A stretch of DNA of 64,000 nt from Shewanella sp. Isolate11 (GCF_022398315.1 NZ_JAKEVF010000001.1:308669-372668); one strand, 5' to 3'. Shown: positions 1-10,518, counted from the stretch's first letter. Numbers and translations are program-made. Notes: generated from the sequence alone by a model not told the origin.

Positions 1-41
1 AGTTATAAAAATAGAAAATAAAAAATTGTCGTTTGATCAAG

Positions 42-1034
42 CTACTTTTTTAAAAGATAACTATCAATAACTAGCAGTTGGTAGGCTGTTTCTGTTACAG
101 CGGCTAAAAAATTCATATCTATCTTAGATACGACATCGGTAGATTGATGGTAATCCTCATGTGGTGGTACACCGAAGTAGAGCCAAGGAACCCCGGCTTT
201 ATGGAAAGGGTAGTGATCTGAAGCGCGTAGCCAATCGACGCGTTGAATAGATTTACCGGCTTCAGGAGGTTGATTGGCTTGAATACATAAACCGACCTTG
301 TTTTGCAGTAAGCTCTTGAGTTGTTCAAATTGGCTAAAGTTACGGCGGCCTTCCAGATATATTTTTTGGTTTCTACCTGGACGTCCCACCATATCTAGAT
401 TCACCACTAGTTCGATTTGTGATTGGCGCGGCACACTGTCAAATTGAGTCAGTTGCTCTATAAATGCACTACTACCAAATAATCCTGGTTCTTCGGCGTC
501 GGTGGCGATAAACAACAGGTTCGTCGGCATGACTTGGGTTGAAGCTTGAGTCGATAAGGCGAGCATTGCTGCAATGCCTGACGCGTTATCATCGGCGCCA
601 GGGTAGAGTTTTGAACCTTTCTGTCCTAAATGATCATAATGTGCGATGACGATACGCCATTTATTGGTAGGGGTGTCAGCCATTTGCATGCCAACGAGGT
701 TAATGCCTCGACGTTTACCGAACTGATAGTCGTACTCAAACTCCTGCTCGAAGCCATTTTTCCAAGGCTCCATGCCGGTTTGTAACATGCGCACCATAAG
801 GTATTCACGTGCCAGTGCCGCCCCTTGGGTGTTAGTTTTGCGTCCTTGAAATTGCGCTGAACTGAGCGTCTTAATATCTTTGGCGAGTTGACGTTGGTTG
901 CTCCAACTCAATTGATAAGGTGAATGGCAATCGACAGGGTTACTCGAACAACCTGAAATTAGCGCGGCAAGTAATAGGCTTACCAGTATGAAAAACTTAG
1001 ATTGGACCGAGTGACGAAAATCGATAAATTCCAT
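42..1034 (-). CDS. M28-family zinc aminopeptidase, predicted lipoprotein
   Basis: Predicted extracytoplasmic metallo-aminopeptidase (330 aa). The N-terminus has a hydrophobic segment (about residues 13-28) ending in a lipobox LISGC with Cys29, so it is probably a lipoprotein. The M28 metal-binding pattern is visible: AHYDHLG (about 131-137), GADDNASG (146-153), ATDAEEPGLFGSSAF (177-191), NLDMVGRPG (212-220) and the late RASDHYPFHKAG (270-281). These give the His/Asp/Glu ligands of the dinuclear zinc site and the catalytic Glu. It lies alone, downstream of and co-directional with uvrA but separated by a good terminator hairpin, so it probably has its own promoter. The substrate is unknown; family members remove N-terminal residues from peptides. 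Confidence 0.85.
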   Translation of the reverse strand: MEFIDFRHSVQSKFFILVSLLLAALISGCSSNPVDCHSPYQLSWSNQRQLAKDIKTLSSAQFQGRKTNTQGAALAREYLMVRMLQTGMEPWKNGFEQEFEYDYQFGKRRGINLVGMQMADTPTNKWRIVIAHYDHLGQKGSKLYPGADDNASGIAAMLALSTQASTQVMPTNLLFIATDAEEPGLFGSSAFIEQLTQFDSVPRQSQIELVVNLDMVGRPGRNQKIYLEGRRNFSQFEQLKSLLQNKVGLCIQANQPPEAGKSIQRVDWLRASDHYPFHKAGVPWLYFGVPPHEDYHQSTDVVSKIDMNFLAAVTETAYQLLVIDSYLLKK

Positions 1035-1108
1035 TTAAAACGAGTCGTTAGATAAGTTGAATTTTTAAACTAGCGTTTATAGCAGCAGAAATAAAGCGAA
1101 AAATAACA

Positions 1109-1140
1109 ACCAGCATGATAGTGATGATCATGCTGGTGTT
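1109..1140 (-). terminator. Rho-independent terminator after uvrA
   Basis: A perfect 11-bp inverted repeat, ACCAGCATGAT and ATCATGCTGGT with a 7-nt loop. On the minus strand it is followed by a T-rich stretch (GTTATTTTTC). It lies between the uvrA stop codon and the downstream peptidase gene. Confidence 0.75.
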
Positions 1141-1184
1141 AGACTCTATTTAGATTTTGCTCGGCTTAAGTTTACAGCACCGGC

Positions 1185-4004
1185 TTATAGTAAAGGTTTT
1201 AAGAAGCGTGCGGTGTGAGAGCTTGCGTGTTCGGCCACTTGTTCTGGGGTACCGCTGACCAGAATAGTACCACCACCTGAGCCACCCTCTGGGCCAAGGT
1301 CGATAATCCAATCGGCCGTTTTTATCACGTCCAGATTATGCTCAATCACCACTATGGTATTGCCATGAGCCTTGAGGCGATGCAAGACATCCAGTAGCAA
1401 CTGAATATCGGCAAAATGTAACCCTGTAGTAGGTTCATCCAAGATATATAAGGTTTTGCCAGTATCGCGTTTGGATAACTCTTTGGCCAGTTTAACCCGC
1501 TGAGCTTCACCGCCGGAAAGCGTCGTCGCACTTTGACCTAAGCCAATATAAGACAAGCCCACTTCCATTAAGGTTTGCAGTTTACGCGCAATGGCAGGTA
1601 CCGCATCGAAAAATTCTCGCGCCTCTTCGACTGTCATCTCCAGCACTTCGTGAATATTCTTGCCTTTGTAGCGTACTTCGAGAGTTTCGCGGTTATAACG
1701 CTTACTTTTACAGCTATCACAAGGCACATACACATCGGGTAGGAAGTGCATTTCAACCTTGATTAAACCATCGCCTTGGCAAGCCTCACAGCGACCGCCT
1801 TTAACGTTAAAGGAGAAACGCCCCGGCTTGTAACCGCGACTTCTCGATTCTTGGGTGGCGGCAAACAGTTCACGGATTGGGGTGAAAATGCCGGTATAGG
1901 TTGCCGGATTTGAACGCGGCGTTCGACCGATAGGACTCTGATCGATATCGACTACCTTGTCACAATGATCCATACCCTTGACCGAAGCATAAGGTGCAGG
2001 TTCATCGACCGTGGCGCCATTGAGTTCACGATGGGCTATCTTGTAGAAAGTATCATTGATCAGCGTCGATTTACCCGAGCCTGAAACCCCTGTTACGCAG
2101 GTAAATAGACCCGCAGGAATGGTTAAGTCGACATTTTTAAGGTTATTGCCCGTTGCGCCAAACAGTTCGATGACCTTGTTAGGGTCATATTCGGCGCGGC
2201 TTTCACTGATTTGGATCTGCTTGGTGCCTGAAATATATTGGCCAGTGACCGACTCTTTACACTTGATGATGTCATCGAGGCTACCATCACAAATCACTTC
2301 GCCGCCATGAACACCAGCGCCAGGGCCGATGTCGATAATATGGTCTGCCATGCGAATGGCATCTTCATCGTGTTCGACCACGATAACCGTATTGCCCAAG
2401 TCCCTTAGGTGGATCAGAGTCTTGAGCAGACGTTCGTTATCGCGCTGATGCAAACCGATAGAGGGCTCATCCAAAACATACATTACGCCGACTAATCCTG
2501 CGCCGATCTGACTTGCCAGACGGATACGTTGGGCTTCGCCGCCAGATAAGGTATCAGCAGAGCGGGATAGGCTTAAATAATTTAGGCCGACATTGACCAA
2601 GAAACCTAAGCGATCACGTACCTCTTTTAAAATTTTCTCGGCGATTTGTGCACGCTGACCGCTTAAGGATAGCTGCTCAAAATATTCCATCGCTTCGCCA
2701 ATCGACCAATGGGTCAATGTGGGTAAGTTAAGGTCGGCAATAAAGACGTTTCGTGCTTCTTCTCGTAAACGCGAACCGCCACAGCTTTTACAGGCCTGAG
2801 TATTAATGTATTTAGCCAGCTCTTCACGTACCGAGTTTGATTCGGTCTCGCGATAACGGCGATCCATGTTATTTAAGATCCCTTCGAAGGGGTGGTTACG
2901 CACCACCACATCGCCGCGATCATTGATGTACTTAAAGGCAATGCTTTCTTTGCCTGAGCCATGCAACACGATTTGTTGGATCTTGTCACTGAGTTGCTGA
3001 TAAGGCTGCTCGACATCAAATTTATAATGTTCGGCTAATGAACTGAGCATCTGGAAGTAGTAGAAATTGCGTCTATCCCAACCTCGAATAGCTCCGCCTG
3101 CCAGAGATAGCTCGGTATTTGTGATCACTCTGTCGGCATCGAAAAACTGCTGTACGCCCAAGCCATCACAAGTCGGACAGGCTCCGGCCGGATTGTTAAA
3201 CGAGAAGATGCGAGGTTCGAGTTCGGTCATCGAGTAGCCACAATGGGGACAAGCGAAGTTAGCCGAAAACAGCAGTTCTTCTTTGTTGTCATCCATAGAG
3301 GCAACCGTAGCAACACCGCCCGAAAGCTCGAGGGCCGTTTCGAACGATTCGGCTAAACGCTGCTGAATGTCGTCACGCACCTTGAAACGATCGACGACCA
3401 CTTCGATGGTGTGTTTCACATGCAGTTCGAGGGTTGGTGGATCGGACAGGTCACAGACTTCACCGTCGATACGGGCACGAATAAAGCCCTGCGCCGACAA
3501 ACTATCAAGCAGCTTAACGTGCTCACCTTTACGGTTGTTGATCACTGGAGCCAACAACATGAGTCGGCTACCTTCAGGTTGCTCTAAGACTTTATCGACC
3601 ATCTGGCTGATAGTTTGTGCCGCCAGCGGTTGATTATGGGTTGGACATCTGGGTTCACCCACTCGGGCGAATAGGAGTCTTAAGTAATCGTAAATTTCGG
3701 TAATAGTACCCACGGTCGAGCGTGGGTTGTGAGAGGTGGACTTTTGCTCAATAGAGATAGCCGGACTCAAGCCTTCGATATGATCGACATCGGGTTTTTC
3801 CATCAGGCTTAAAAATTGGCGAGCATAGGCGGAGAGTGACTCCACATAACGTCGTTGACCTTCGGCATATAAGGTATCGAACGCTAATGATGATTTGCCG
3901 GATCCGGATAAGCCCGTAACAACAATCAGCTTATCTCTGGGAATTGTCAGGTTGATGTTTTTTAGATTGTGGGTACGGGCACCACGAACTTCAATCTTGT
4001 CCAT
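1185..4004 (-). CDS. uvrA: Excinuclease ABC subunit UvrA
   Basis: DNA-damage recognition ATPase of nucleotide excision repair (939 aa, usual length). It has two ABC-type halves. The first Walker A is GLSGSGKS (about 31-38) and the second is GVSGSGKS (near 640). Signature LSGGEAQR occurs in both halves. Two Cys zinc modules are visible: CPHC...CPTC near 253-280 and CEAC...CDSC near 740-765. The N-terminus [17 protein letters not shown] is typical of the family. It is divergent from a YajR-type transporter, with ssb beyond. In Escherichia coli uvrA and ssb are directly divergent and share a LexA operator, but I see no CTGT-N8-ACAG box in the 229-bp upstream gap. Confidence 0.98.
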   Translation of the reverse strand: MDKIEVRGARTHNLKNINLTIPRDKLIVVTGLSGSGKSSLAFDTLYAEGQRRYVESLSAYARQFLSLMEKPDVDHIEGLSPAISIEQKSTSHNPRSTVGTITEIYDYLRLLFARVGEPRCPTHNQPLAAQTISQMVDKVLEQPEGSRLMLLAPVINNRKGEHVKLLDSLSAQGFIRARIDGEVCDLSDPPTLELHVKHTIEVVVDRFKVRDDIQQRLAESFETALELSGGVATVASMDDNKEELLFSANFACPHCGYSMTELEPRIFSFNNPAGACPTCDGLGVQQFFDADRVITNTELSLAGGAIRGWDRRNFYYFQMLSSLAEHYKFDVEQPYQQLSDKIQQIVLHGSGKESIAFKYINDRGDVVVRNHPFEGILNNMDRRYRETESNSVREELAKYINTQACKSCGGSRLREEARNVFIADLNLPTLTHWSIGEAMEYFEQLSLSGQRAQIAEKILKEVRDRLGFLVNVGLNYLSLSRSADTLSGGEAQRIRLASQIGAGLVGVMYVLDEPSIGLHQRDNERLLKTLIHLRDLGNTVIVVEHDEDAIRMADHIIDIGPGAGVHGGEVICDGSLDDIIKCKESVTGQYISGTKQIQISESRAEYDPNKVIELFGATGNNLKNVDLTIPAGLFTCVTGVSGSGKSTLINDTFYKIAHRELNGATVDEPAPYASVKGMDHCDKVVDIDQSPIGRTPRSNPATYTGIFTPIRELFAATQESRSRGYKPGRFSFNVKGGRCEACQGDGLIKVEMHFLPDVYVPCDSCKSKRYNRETLEVRYKGKNIHEVLEMTVEEAREFFDAVPAIARKLQTLMEVGLSYIGLGQSATTLSGGEAQRVKLAKELSKRDTGKTLYILDEPTTGLHFADIQLLLDVLHRLKAHGNTIVVIEHNLDVIKTADWIIDLGPEGGSGGGTILVSGTPEQVAEHASSHTARFLKPLL

Positions 4005-4233
4005 CTGTCTCTCTGATTGGCCGATAAAAAAGAGACTGATTATCGCATAAAATTGAACTAGGTCATAGAAAAGCGACGCCTAAAATCTTGACTATCCTGT
4101 TTGGATCCCTGTGCGAAATTTAATATCGAAATTAGTCACAGATGGATTATGTTTCATTTTTTTCCTTTTGAGCTAAATCGATCCTTCGTGATAACATGCG
4201 CTTCTTATTTATGAATTCAGATCAGGGCGAATA

Positions 4234-5601
4234 ATGGCCAAAAATGGACTGTCTAAGACTGAGCAAAGAGTCGCGTTCTCGTTAGCCAGTGTATTTGGTT
4301 TGCGCATGATGGGCTTGTTTATGATCATGCCTGTGTTTGCGCTTTATGGGCAACACTTAGAGGGATTCTCGCCATTATGGGTGGGGGTTGCCATTGGTGC
4401 TTACGGCTTAACTCAAGCGGTTTTGCAGATCCCAATGGGGATTTTATCTGACAAATATGGCCGTAAGCCTATCATTCTTATTGGCTTAGTTTTATTTGCT
4501 ATAGGTAGTGTTGTCGCGGCGATGTCAGATACCATCTATGGAGTGGTTGCTGGTCGTGCGATGCAAGGCATGGGCGCGATTGCCGCCGCCGTTCTTGCAC
4601 TTGCGGCCGATTTAACTCGAGATGAACAGCGTACCAAAGTGATGGCGATAATCGGTATGTGTATCGGTTCATCCTTTGCGCTCTCTCTGCTATTTGGTCC
4701 GATTGTGGCTCAGCATCTCGGTTTATCCGGCCTGTTTGGCATGACCGCAGGTTTAGCACTTTTAGGCATGGTTATCGTGCAGTTATTAGTACCTAACCCG
4801 ATTGCACAAGCGCCTAAGGGCGATACCGTTGCCGCGCCAGCCAAACTTAAAGCTATGCTCACCGACCCTCAACTATTCAGGCTCGATGCGGGGATTTTTA
4901 TCCTGCACTTAGTACTGACTGCGGTGTTCGTTGCTCTACCGTTAGATCTTGTCGATGCCGGACTGGTGAAAGAAAAGCACTGGATGCTGTATTTCCCGGC
5001 ATTTGTGGGCGCATTCTTCCTTATGGTGCCGCTGATCATCATTGGCGTGAAAAAGAAAAATACCAAAGCGACCTTCCAAGTCGCGCTGCTTATTATGATG
5101 GCCGCGTTAGGTGCGATGGCGCTATTTGCTAACAGTTTAGTGGTGCTCAGTATCGCAGTGGTACTGTTCTTTACTGGCTTTAATTACCTCGAAGCTTCAT
5201 TACCCAGCTTAATTGCTAAATTCTGTCCGGTTGGCGATAAAGGCTCTGCCATGGGCGTGTATTCCACCAGTCAGTTTTTAGGTGCGTTTTGTGGTGGTCT
5301 TTTAGGCGGTGGAGCTTATCAATTAGTCGGTGCGGCAGGTGTCTTTGCCGTGGGTCTTGGCTTGATGGCCATCTGGCTATTACTGACACTGGGAATGAAA
5401 AATCCAGTGCTATTAAAAAGCTACACCTTAGAGGCTGATGTGCAAGGTAAAGAGCAAGCTCGAGCCATGGCCACTAAGCTGTCAGAGTTGACAGGTGTCG
5501 CAGAAGCCATCGTTGTTGTTGAAGAGAAAGTGGCTTATTTAAAAGTTGATGAGCATTTCGATTTGAGACAAGCGCGAGCTGTGTTAGGCTCTGTCAACTA
5601 A
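4234..5601 (+). CDS. yajR: YajR-type MFS transporter with C-terminal YAM domain
   Basis: Inner-membrane major facilitator transporter (455 aa; E. coli YajR is about the same length). Twelve hydrophobic segments fill residues 20-390. The MFS loop signature DKYGRKP lies between helices 2 and 3 (about residues 74-80), and GRAMQGMGAIAAA follows in helix 4. The last roughly 65 residues, after the helices, form a ferredoxin-like YAM domain (QARAMATKLSELTGV then AYLKVDEHFD). The substrate is not known. The gene sits between uvrA and ssb, reads toward ssb and is separated from it by 79 bp. Confidence 0.85.
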   Translation: MAKNGLSKTEQRVAFSLASVFGLRMMGLFMIMPVFALYGQHLEGFSPLWVGVAIGAYGLTQAVLQIPMGILSDKYGRKPIILIGLVLFAIGSVVAAMSDTIYGVVAGRAMQGMGAIAAAVLALAADLTRDEQRTKVMAIIGMCIGSSFALSLLFGPIVAQHLGLSGLFGMTAGLALLGMVIVQLLVPNPIAQAPKGDTVAAPAKLKAMLTDPQLFRLDAGIFILHLVLTAVFVALPLDLVDAGLVKEKHWMLYFPAFVGAFFLMVPLIIIGVKKKNTKATFQVALLIMMAALGAMALFANSLVVLSIAVVLFFTGFNYLEASLPSLIAKFCPVGDKGSAMGVYSTSQFLGAFCGGLLGGGAYQLVGAAGVFAVGLGLMAIWLLLTLGMKNPVLLKSYTLEADVQGKEQARAMATKLSELTGVAEAIVVVEEKVAYLKVDEHFDLRQARAVLGSVN

Positions 5602-5680
5602 CTGTTTAAGACTTGAGTTTTGCTCGCTAGTTAAGCAGTATTTATAACTTAAGTTTGTAAGAATATCTCAGGAGATCTCA

Positions 5681-6328
5681 ATGGCCAGTCGTGGTGTCAA
5701 TAAAGTAATTTTGGTCGGTAACTTAGGGAAAGACCCTGAAGTACGCTACATGCCTAATGGCAATGCCGTAGCCAACTTTACAGTGGCAACCAGTGAGTCT
5801 TGGAAAGACCAACAAGGTCAAGTGCAAGAGCGTACTGAGTGGCACAATATTGTGATGTATCGTCGTTTAGCCGAAGTGGCCGGCGAATACCTTAAAAAAG
5901 GGTCAAAAGTTTACTTAGAAGGTAAATTGCAGACCAGTAAGTGGCAAGATCAGCAAACTGGCCAAGATCGTTATAAGACCGAAATTAACGCCAGTGAAAT
6001 GCAGATGCTAGACAGCCGTGGTCAAGGTGGTCAGCAACAAGGTGGTATGGGTCAAAGCGCCGGTGGTTATGCACCACAGCAAAACCAATATGCGCCGCAG
6101 CAAGCACCCGCTCAGCGTCAAGCTCCTGCAGCGCCGCAGCAGCAAGGTAGTTATGCGCCAGCACCACAGCAAGCTGCTCCAGCTTACGCGCCTAAGCCTC
6201 AAGCGCAACAATCAGCGCCTCAGCAACAGGCTCCACAGCAGCGCCCAGCGCCACAGCCTCAAGCTCAGCCACAGCAAAACTATACTCCAGATTTGGATGA
6301 TGGTTGGGATGATGATATCCCGTTCTAA
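5681..6328 (+). CDS. ssb: Single-stranded DNA-binding protein
   Basis: SSB (215 aa). The OB-fold occupies about residues 1-110, beginning [25 protein letters not shown] long linker rich in Gln, Pro and Ala follows (about 118-200). The protein ends in the acidic tip DDDIPF, which recruits repair and replication proteins in this family. The ATG is preceded by AGGAG with good spacing. A strong terminator follows the gene. The linker is long for an enterobacterial SSB but of normal composition. Confidence 0.98.
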   Translation: MASRGVNKVILVGNLGKDPEVRYMPNGNAVANFTVATSESWKDQQGQVQERTEWHNIVMYRRLAEVAGEYLKKGSKVYLEGKLQTSKWQDQQTGQDRYKTEINASEMQMLDSRGQGGQQQGGMGQSAGGYAPQQNQYAPQQAPAQRQAPAAPQQQGSYAPAPQQAAPAYAPKPQAQQSAPQQQAPQQRPAPQPQAQPQQNYTPDLDDGWDDDIPF

Positions 6329-6359
6329 AACCGGCTGCTTTTAAAGCGTGTATTAATAA

Positions 6360-6388
6360 AAACCCAGCATTTATGCTGGGTTTTTTGT
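6360..6388. terminator. Bidirectional terminator between ssb and the CPBP gene
   Basis: Inverted repeat AACCCAGCAT / ATGCTGGGTT with TTTTTT on the plus side and AAAAA on the other, so it can end both the ssb transcript and the convergent CPBP gene transcript. Confidence 0.85.
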
Positions 6389-6407
6389 TATTGGTTTAGC
6401 GGTAATG

Positions 6408-7175
6408 TTAGCCGGCGGCTTTTGCTGCTATAAGTGCAATGAAGAAGATGGTCCAGTCATTAATAATATGGGCACCGGAACAGACGAGAAGATTTTTGGT
6501 TTTGAGATAAGCTAGCGTCAGTATGAGCCGGGCCGTACCTATAAGTATCAAACATTGAGCCAGGTTCCAATCATAGGTGTGCAGATGTAGCGCACCGAAG
6601 TAGAGCGAGCTGAGTAGCCAAGAACACAAGAGCGCCTGAGTACGAGACCATTTTAGTCGCTCGACAAACAGGTACATCATGGCTAAAAATGGAAAGATGG
6701 TGATCAGCTCTTCACCTACCAGTTGAGGAAGGGTGGATATAAGCAGTAGCACCAACTCGCTGGTTTGTTTTTCTGCCAGCATCTTAATGATTGGATTTTT
6801 CGCAGTTTCAAAAAATTGGCTGACCAAGTAACCCAAAGCTACAGTCAGAGTTAAAGTTAACAGCCCGAAGAAAATCATCCATAAAATATCTTTGAACTTA
6901 ATCGGCTTAAAAATGGCTTGCCAATGGCCTTTACTAACCCAGTTCAATGTCACCAAGGGCAAAACCACAAAGGTAATCGATTTCAAAAAGCCTAAATAAC
7001 CGTTTATGCTTGGGATTAATAAAATAGCAAAGGCCAATAAGGTGCTGGCGATTGCGATAAGCCAGCTTTTACCATTGAGTAAAATAGGATCGCCCTGATA
7101 ATAGGGGAAGTCGCTACTGCCGCGTTCAATCCAGAGCATTTTAGCTTGAGCAGTTAATTGATTTTTTGTATTCAT
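6408..7175 (-). CDS. CPBP-family intramembrane protease-like protein
   Basis: Polytopic membrane protein (255 aa) with about seven hydrophobic segments. It carries the CPBP (ABI) motifs: the glutamate pair in VGEELITIFPF (Glu155-Glu156) and FGALH (about 193-197), with AHIINDW near the C-terminus. The usual first motif is EExxxR; here the Arg position is Ile, so activity is uncertain. I chose ATG 7175 because AGGGTGA precedes it; a GTG two codons upstream is also open. Family members include prenyl protease homologues and immunity or anti-sigma processing proteins. The role here is unknown. Confidence 0.7.
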   Translation of the reverse strand: MNTKNQLTAQAKMLWIERGSSDFPYYQGDPILLNGKSWLIAIASTLLAFAILLIPSINGYLGFLKSITFVVLPLVTLNWVSKGHWQAIFKPIKFKDILWMIFFGLLTLTLTVALGYLVSQFFETAKNPIIKMLAEKQTSELVLLLISTLPQLVGEELITIFPFLAMMYLFVERLKWSRTQALLCSWLLSSLYFGALHLHTYDWNLAQCLILIGTARLILTLAYLKTKNLLVCSGAHIINDWTIFFIALIAAKAAG

Positions 7176-7427
7176 CTTCACCCTATAAAGTATCTGCTTA
7201 ATATTTATACTTTAGCACTACTATTTTCATTACAACTATCGGTGTTGATCGCAAAAATGAATTTGGCCTTATATTGAAAATCCATAGGATATAGCAATAA
7301 AGCAGTCTCATGGTGATTACCATCATTAACACTGATAAATCTCAGCAAAAACAGACATGCCTGCTAGATAGCATGTTATAAACCATTTCAATGTAGTCAC
7401 TGCCCCTCTATCGAGTTGAGGAAAAAT

Positions 7428-8435
7428 ATGAATATCCGATGTCAACAGATCCATTTCGACCATGCTGGTGGGCCTGATGTGCTTTACTTGGCGGAGGGGG
7501 AAATCCCTGCACCGGCACCTCAGCAAGTGATGATTAAAGTCAGTTATGCCGGAGTGAATGGCCCCGATTTAGCTCAACGAAAAGGCCTCTACCCACCCCC
7601 ACCAGGAGCCAGTGCAATTCTAGGTTTGGAAGTATCGGGGACCATTGTTGCTGTGGGTGAATCTGTGGCCCAGTGGCAGGTGGGCGATACGGTTTGTGCT
7701 CTAGTGCCCGGAGGTGGTTACAGTGAATACGTCATGACCTGGGCTGAACATTGCCTGCCTATCCCCACAGGGCTATCTCTTGCACAAGCTGCGGCATTAC
7801 CAGAGACTTTTTTTACTCTGTGGGGGCATCTGTTTATGCGTGGAGGATTAAGCGCGGGCGATACCTTGTTACTGCATGGTGGCTCTGGTGGTATTGGTTC
7901 GGCGGCAATCGTGCTGGCTAAGCAGTTTGGTGTCACTGTGATTGTCACCAGTGGCAGTCAACAAAAATGCGCTTACTGTTTAGCGCTTGGCGCAGATTAT
8001 GCGTTTGATTATCACACTGATTGGTTACAGCAAGTCTTAGCCGTTGCCCCTGAAGGGGTCGATATTGTGCTGGATATGGCTTCCGGAGATATGATTAATC
8101 TCAACCTTAAAGCCTTGGCAGAAGAGGGCAGATTAGTGACTATCGCCTTGCTGCGTGGGGCGACCGCGAATGTTGATGTGTTTAGGTTGATGGCCAAACG
8201 CATTACTTGGACTGGAGCGACCTTGAGACCGCAATCTGTAGAGACCAAGGCATTGATTGCCAAGGGCCTCAAACAGCAGGTGTGGCCGCTTTTTGCTACT
8301 ACAGCAGGTCAGTCGATTACGCCTACGTTATTTGCCGAGTTTTTGCTTGCTGATGCGGCGCAGGCACATCGCTTAATGGAGTCTGGACAGCACAGAGGGA
8401 AATTGGTATTAAAGGTTGCAGAAGATGCGCTCTAA
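7428..8435 (+). CDS. NAD(P)H-quinone oxidoreductase, PIG3 family
   Basis: Medium-chain zinc-independent oxidoreductase (335 aa from the ATG at 7428, which has GAGGAAAA just upstream). The pattern of the PIG3 subfamily is clear: GVNGPDLAQRKGLYPPPPGAS (alternate residues match the family motif), LGLEVSGTIVAVG, ALPETFFTLW, the nucleotide-binding HGGSGGIGSAAIVLAK, and MESGQHRGKLVLKV at the C-terminus. It predicts NADPH-dependent reduction of quinones or enones in the cytoplasm. No operon partner is evident. Upstream it is divergent from the CPBP gene. Confidence 0.88.
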   Translation: MNIRCQQIHFDHAGGPDVLYLAEGEIPAPAPQQVMIKVSYAGVNGPDLAQRKGLYPPPPGASAILGLEVSGTIVAVGESVAQWQVGDTVCALVPGGGYSEYVMTWAEHCLPIPTGLSLAQAAALPETFFTLWGHLFMRGGLSAGDTLLLHGGSGGIGSAAIVLAKQFGVTVIVTSGSQQKCAYCLALGADYAFDYHTDWLQQVLAVAPEGVDIVLDMASGDMINLNLKALAEEGRLVTIALLRGATANVDVFRLMAKRITWTGATLRPQSVETKALIAKGLKQQVWPLFATTAGQSITPTLFAEFLLADAAQAHRLMESGQHRGKLVLKVAEDAL

Positions 8436-8723
8436 GCGGTTTATTTCGCAATCGTAATTAAATTTAAATAGAGGTCATTTACCCTGTAGAAAAAACTTGA
8501 ATAACTGATTCGATCGGCTAAATTCGTTACTAGTATCTACAGAGCGCACAAATTGATAGCAATTGAATAAAATAGATCGATTTGGCTATTGATTTCTGTC
8601 GATATTTAATAAGAATGTGGCCATTATCGCAGTTGTCTGATTCAGTGCGGTGACAATCATTGGGCCTAGTGGGCTTAATTGTTTAAATAATTGGTATGTG
8701 TTGATTTAAGGGTATTAGCATAT

Positions 8724-9149
8724 ATGTATGACACTTCTAAAGAACCTGTTTGGTATGGTGAGCTAAGAACGGCTCGAGGTAACACCGTTCTCATCCATGA
8801 TAAGGATTTTCCCGAGGCAACTGCGGGACGTGTTTATCTTTATAACACAATAAGAAATGCTGTTATTGAGTATGCAGTTGATATCGTAAAAGTGAATCTG
8901 CATGAGCTGACAGATGAAGAGTTGAAAGCTGCTAAATCTGAATACGATGCCAACTGGCAGGCGGCACGTTCGGCATTTATGCAGCAACATTCGGGTTGGA
9001 TTGAAGCCATTCATGCTAAGCCTGCTCCGGCGCCGAAAAAGCCGCGACCCGAAGCGAAAGATAGCGATGAAGACGACGATGATGTCGAACTCGAAGTCGA
9101 TAGCTTAGATGATGATTATGATGATTGGTCAGATGACGATGATTCTTAA
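8724..9149 (+). CDS. Conserved hypothetical protein with very acidic C-terminus
   Basis: Unrecognised 141-aa protein. Residues 1-90 look like a folded alpha/beta domain (EPVWYGELRTARGNTVLIHD, then an amphipathic helix around LTDEELKAAKSEYDANW). A Pro/Ala/Lys linker (PAPAPKKPRPEAK) leads into a C-terminal tail made almost only of Asp, Glu and Ser. I chose ATG 8724 rather than GTG 8691 because the sequence upstream does not extend the domain. A terminator follows the gene. The acidic tail could mimic nucleic acid or act as a protein-docking tail; no function can be assigned. Confidence 0.7.
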   Translation: MYDTSKEPVWYGELRTARGNTVLIHDKDFPEATAGRVYLYNTIRNAVIEYAVDIVKVNLHELTDEELKAAKSEYDANWQAARSAFMQQHSGWIEAIHAKPAPAPKKPRPEAKDSDEDDDDVELEVDSLDDDYDDWSDDDDS

Positions 9150-9161
9150 ACGCTAAACATG

Positions 9162-9198
9162 AGTATGAGGCATATTTCTACTGCCTCATACCTTTTTA
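9162..9198 (+). terminator. Rho-independent terminator
   Basis: Perfect 10-bp inverted repeat GTATGAGGCA / TGCCTCATAC followed by CTTTTTAATTT, just after the acidic-tailed hypothetical gene. Confidence 0.8.
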
Positions 9199-9281
9199 AT
9201 TTATTAAATGATCGCTTATTACTGCTTGATAACCCCGAAAGATTTTCTCGCGCTTTATCGGCGAGACTTTATTGCCTTTTG

Positions 9282-10457
9282 TTACAACAGATCATAAATC
9301 TCATCATCGATGCGGGTTGCCCCATCGCTGGCCGAACAAAGATACACTGTCGCTTCGATCCCCGTTTGCTGCTGATATTGGCTTTCGATGGCATCAACTA
9401 CCGCATCGGTCAACTCATGATCTACTAGTGCCACCACACAGCCACCAAATCCACCACCTGTCATGCGTACTCCTCCACGTTCACCAATTACCTTGGCAAC
9501 GATATCGACCAAGGTATCTATTTCAGGTGTGGTGATTTCAAAATCGTCTCGCATCGAGGTGTGAGACTGAGCCATCAGTTCGCTAAGTTTACTGATATTG
9601 CCATCTTGTAACGCATGGGCTGCGTTCTGTGTGCGGCGGTTTTCGGTAATCACATGACGGGCACGGCGATAATGAATGTCAGATAATCGCGGTTGCTCGG
9701 CTTCTAAGTTTGCGAGTTCCAGGTGACGCAGACTCTCAATGCCAAAATGTTCGGCAACCTGTTCACATTGTAGCTGGCGTACTCGGTAGGCCTCAGCGGC
9801 TTCATCAAGCTTCACATTGGAGTTGACTATGATAAGGCTAAGACTTTCTGGAATAGGGACGGGCTCACTGTCGAGATCTTCACAGTCGATCAATAACGCA
9901 TGGTCTTGTTTTCCCTGGGCACTGATGATGTGATCCATGATGCCGCAGGCAAAACCAACATATTGGCTTTCACCGCGTTGGGCTAATTGGGCGACGGCCA
10001 GCGGAGATAGTCGCAGCTGGCAACTGTCGTTGATGGCGGTGCCAAATGCGATTTCCAGTGCCGATGACGATGCCAATCCAGCGCCAACAGGTACATTACC
10101 CACTACGGCAATATCCATGCCTTTGGCGGGTAAACCAGAGGCTGCCATAGCAGCGGTAAAGCCTTTAAGATAGTTGACCCAGGAATCATTTGGGTTCATC
10201 GAGCCTTCCTGACCGAAATGCCAACTATTTAATTGACCGGGGTAGGCATCCGAGACGGCACGAAATAACCCATCGTCACGGCGTTTTACGGCAATAATAG
10301 TATGGAAATTTATCGCGGCGGGGAGCACAAAACCGTCGTTATAATCTGTGTGTTCACCGATTAAGTTAACTCTGCCTGGAGCGAGGTAGAGATCATCTGC
10401 ATTGGTACCAAAAGTCTGCACAAAAAGTTTATTAGCGCGCTGTGCGGGATTCGACAT
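9282..10457 (-). CDS. galK: Galactokinase
   Basis: GHMP-family sugar kinase (391 aa) phosphorylating galactose at C1 in the Leloir pathway. The galactokinase signature GRVNLIGEHTDYNDG is at about residues 28-42. The phosphate-binding loop PVGAGLASSSALEIA follows near 123-137, and the third GHMP motif RMTGGGFGGCVVAL near 341-354. The gene stands alone: galT, galE and galM are not adjacent. A perfect 7-3-7 palindrome lies 62-78 bp upstream of the start and could be an operator. Confidence 0.96.
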   Translation of the reverse strand: MSNPAQRANKLFVQTFGTNADDLYLAPGRVNLIGEHTDYNDGFVLPAAINFHTIIAVKRRDDGLFRAVSDAYPGQLNSWHFGQEGSMNPNDSWVNYLKGFTAAMAASGLPAKGMDIAVVGNVPVGAGLASSSALEIAFGTAINDSCQLRLSPLAVAQLAQRGESQYVGFACGIMDHIISAQGKQDHALLIDCEDLDSEPVPIPESLSLIIVNSNVKLDEAAEAYRVRQLQCEQVAEHFGIESLRHLELANLEAEQPRLSDIHYRRARHVITENRRTQNAAHALQDGNISKLSELMAQSHTSMRDDFEITTPEIDTLVDIVAKVIGERGGVRMTGGGFGGCVVALVDHELTDAVVDAIESQYQQQTGIEATVYLCSASDGATRIDDEIYDLL

Positions 10458-10518
10458 GCTTTCACACTTCTCAAAAAAAGATAATCACTCTCTGCACCAT
10501 TTTTGGTCGCAGTCATAT

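Noticed and set aside
4005..4233. LexA-box-like CTGTTTGGATCCCTGTG
   Set aside because: The halves are direct, not inverted, and CTGT-N8-ACAG is not present.
6018..6344. 108-aa ORF overlapping ssb in another frame
   Set aside because: Result of the Gln/Pro-rich repeated codons of ssb; no independent signals.
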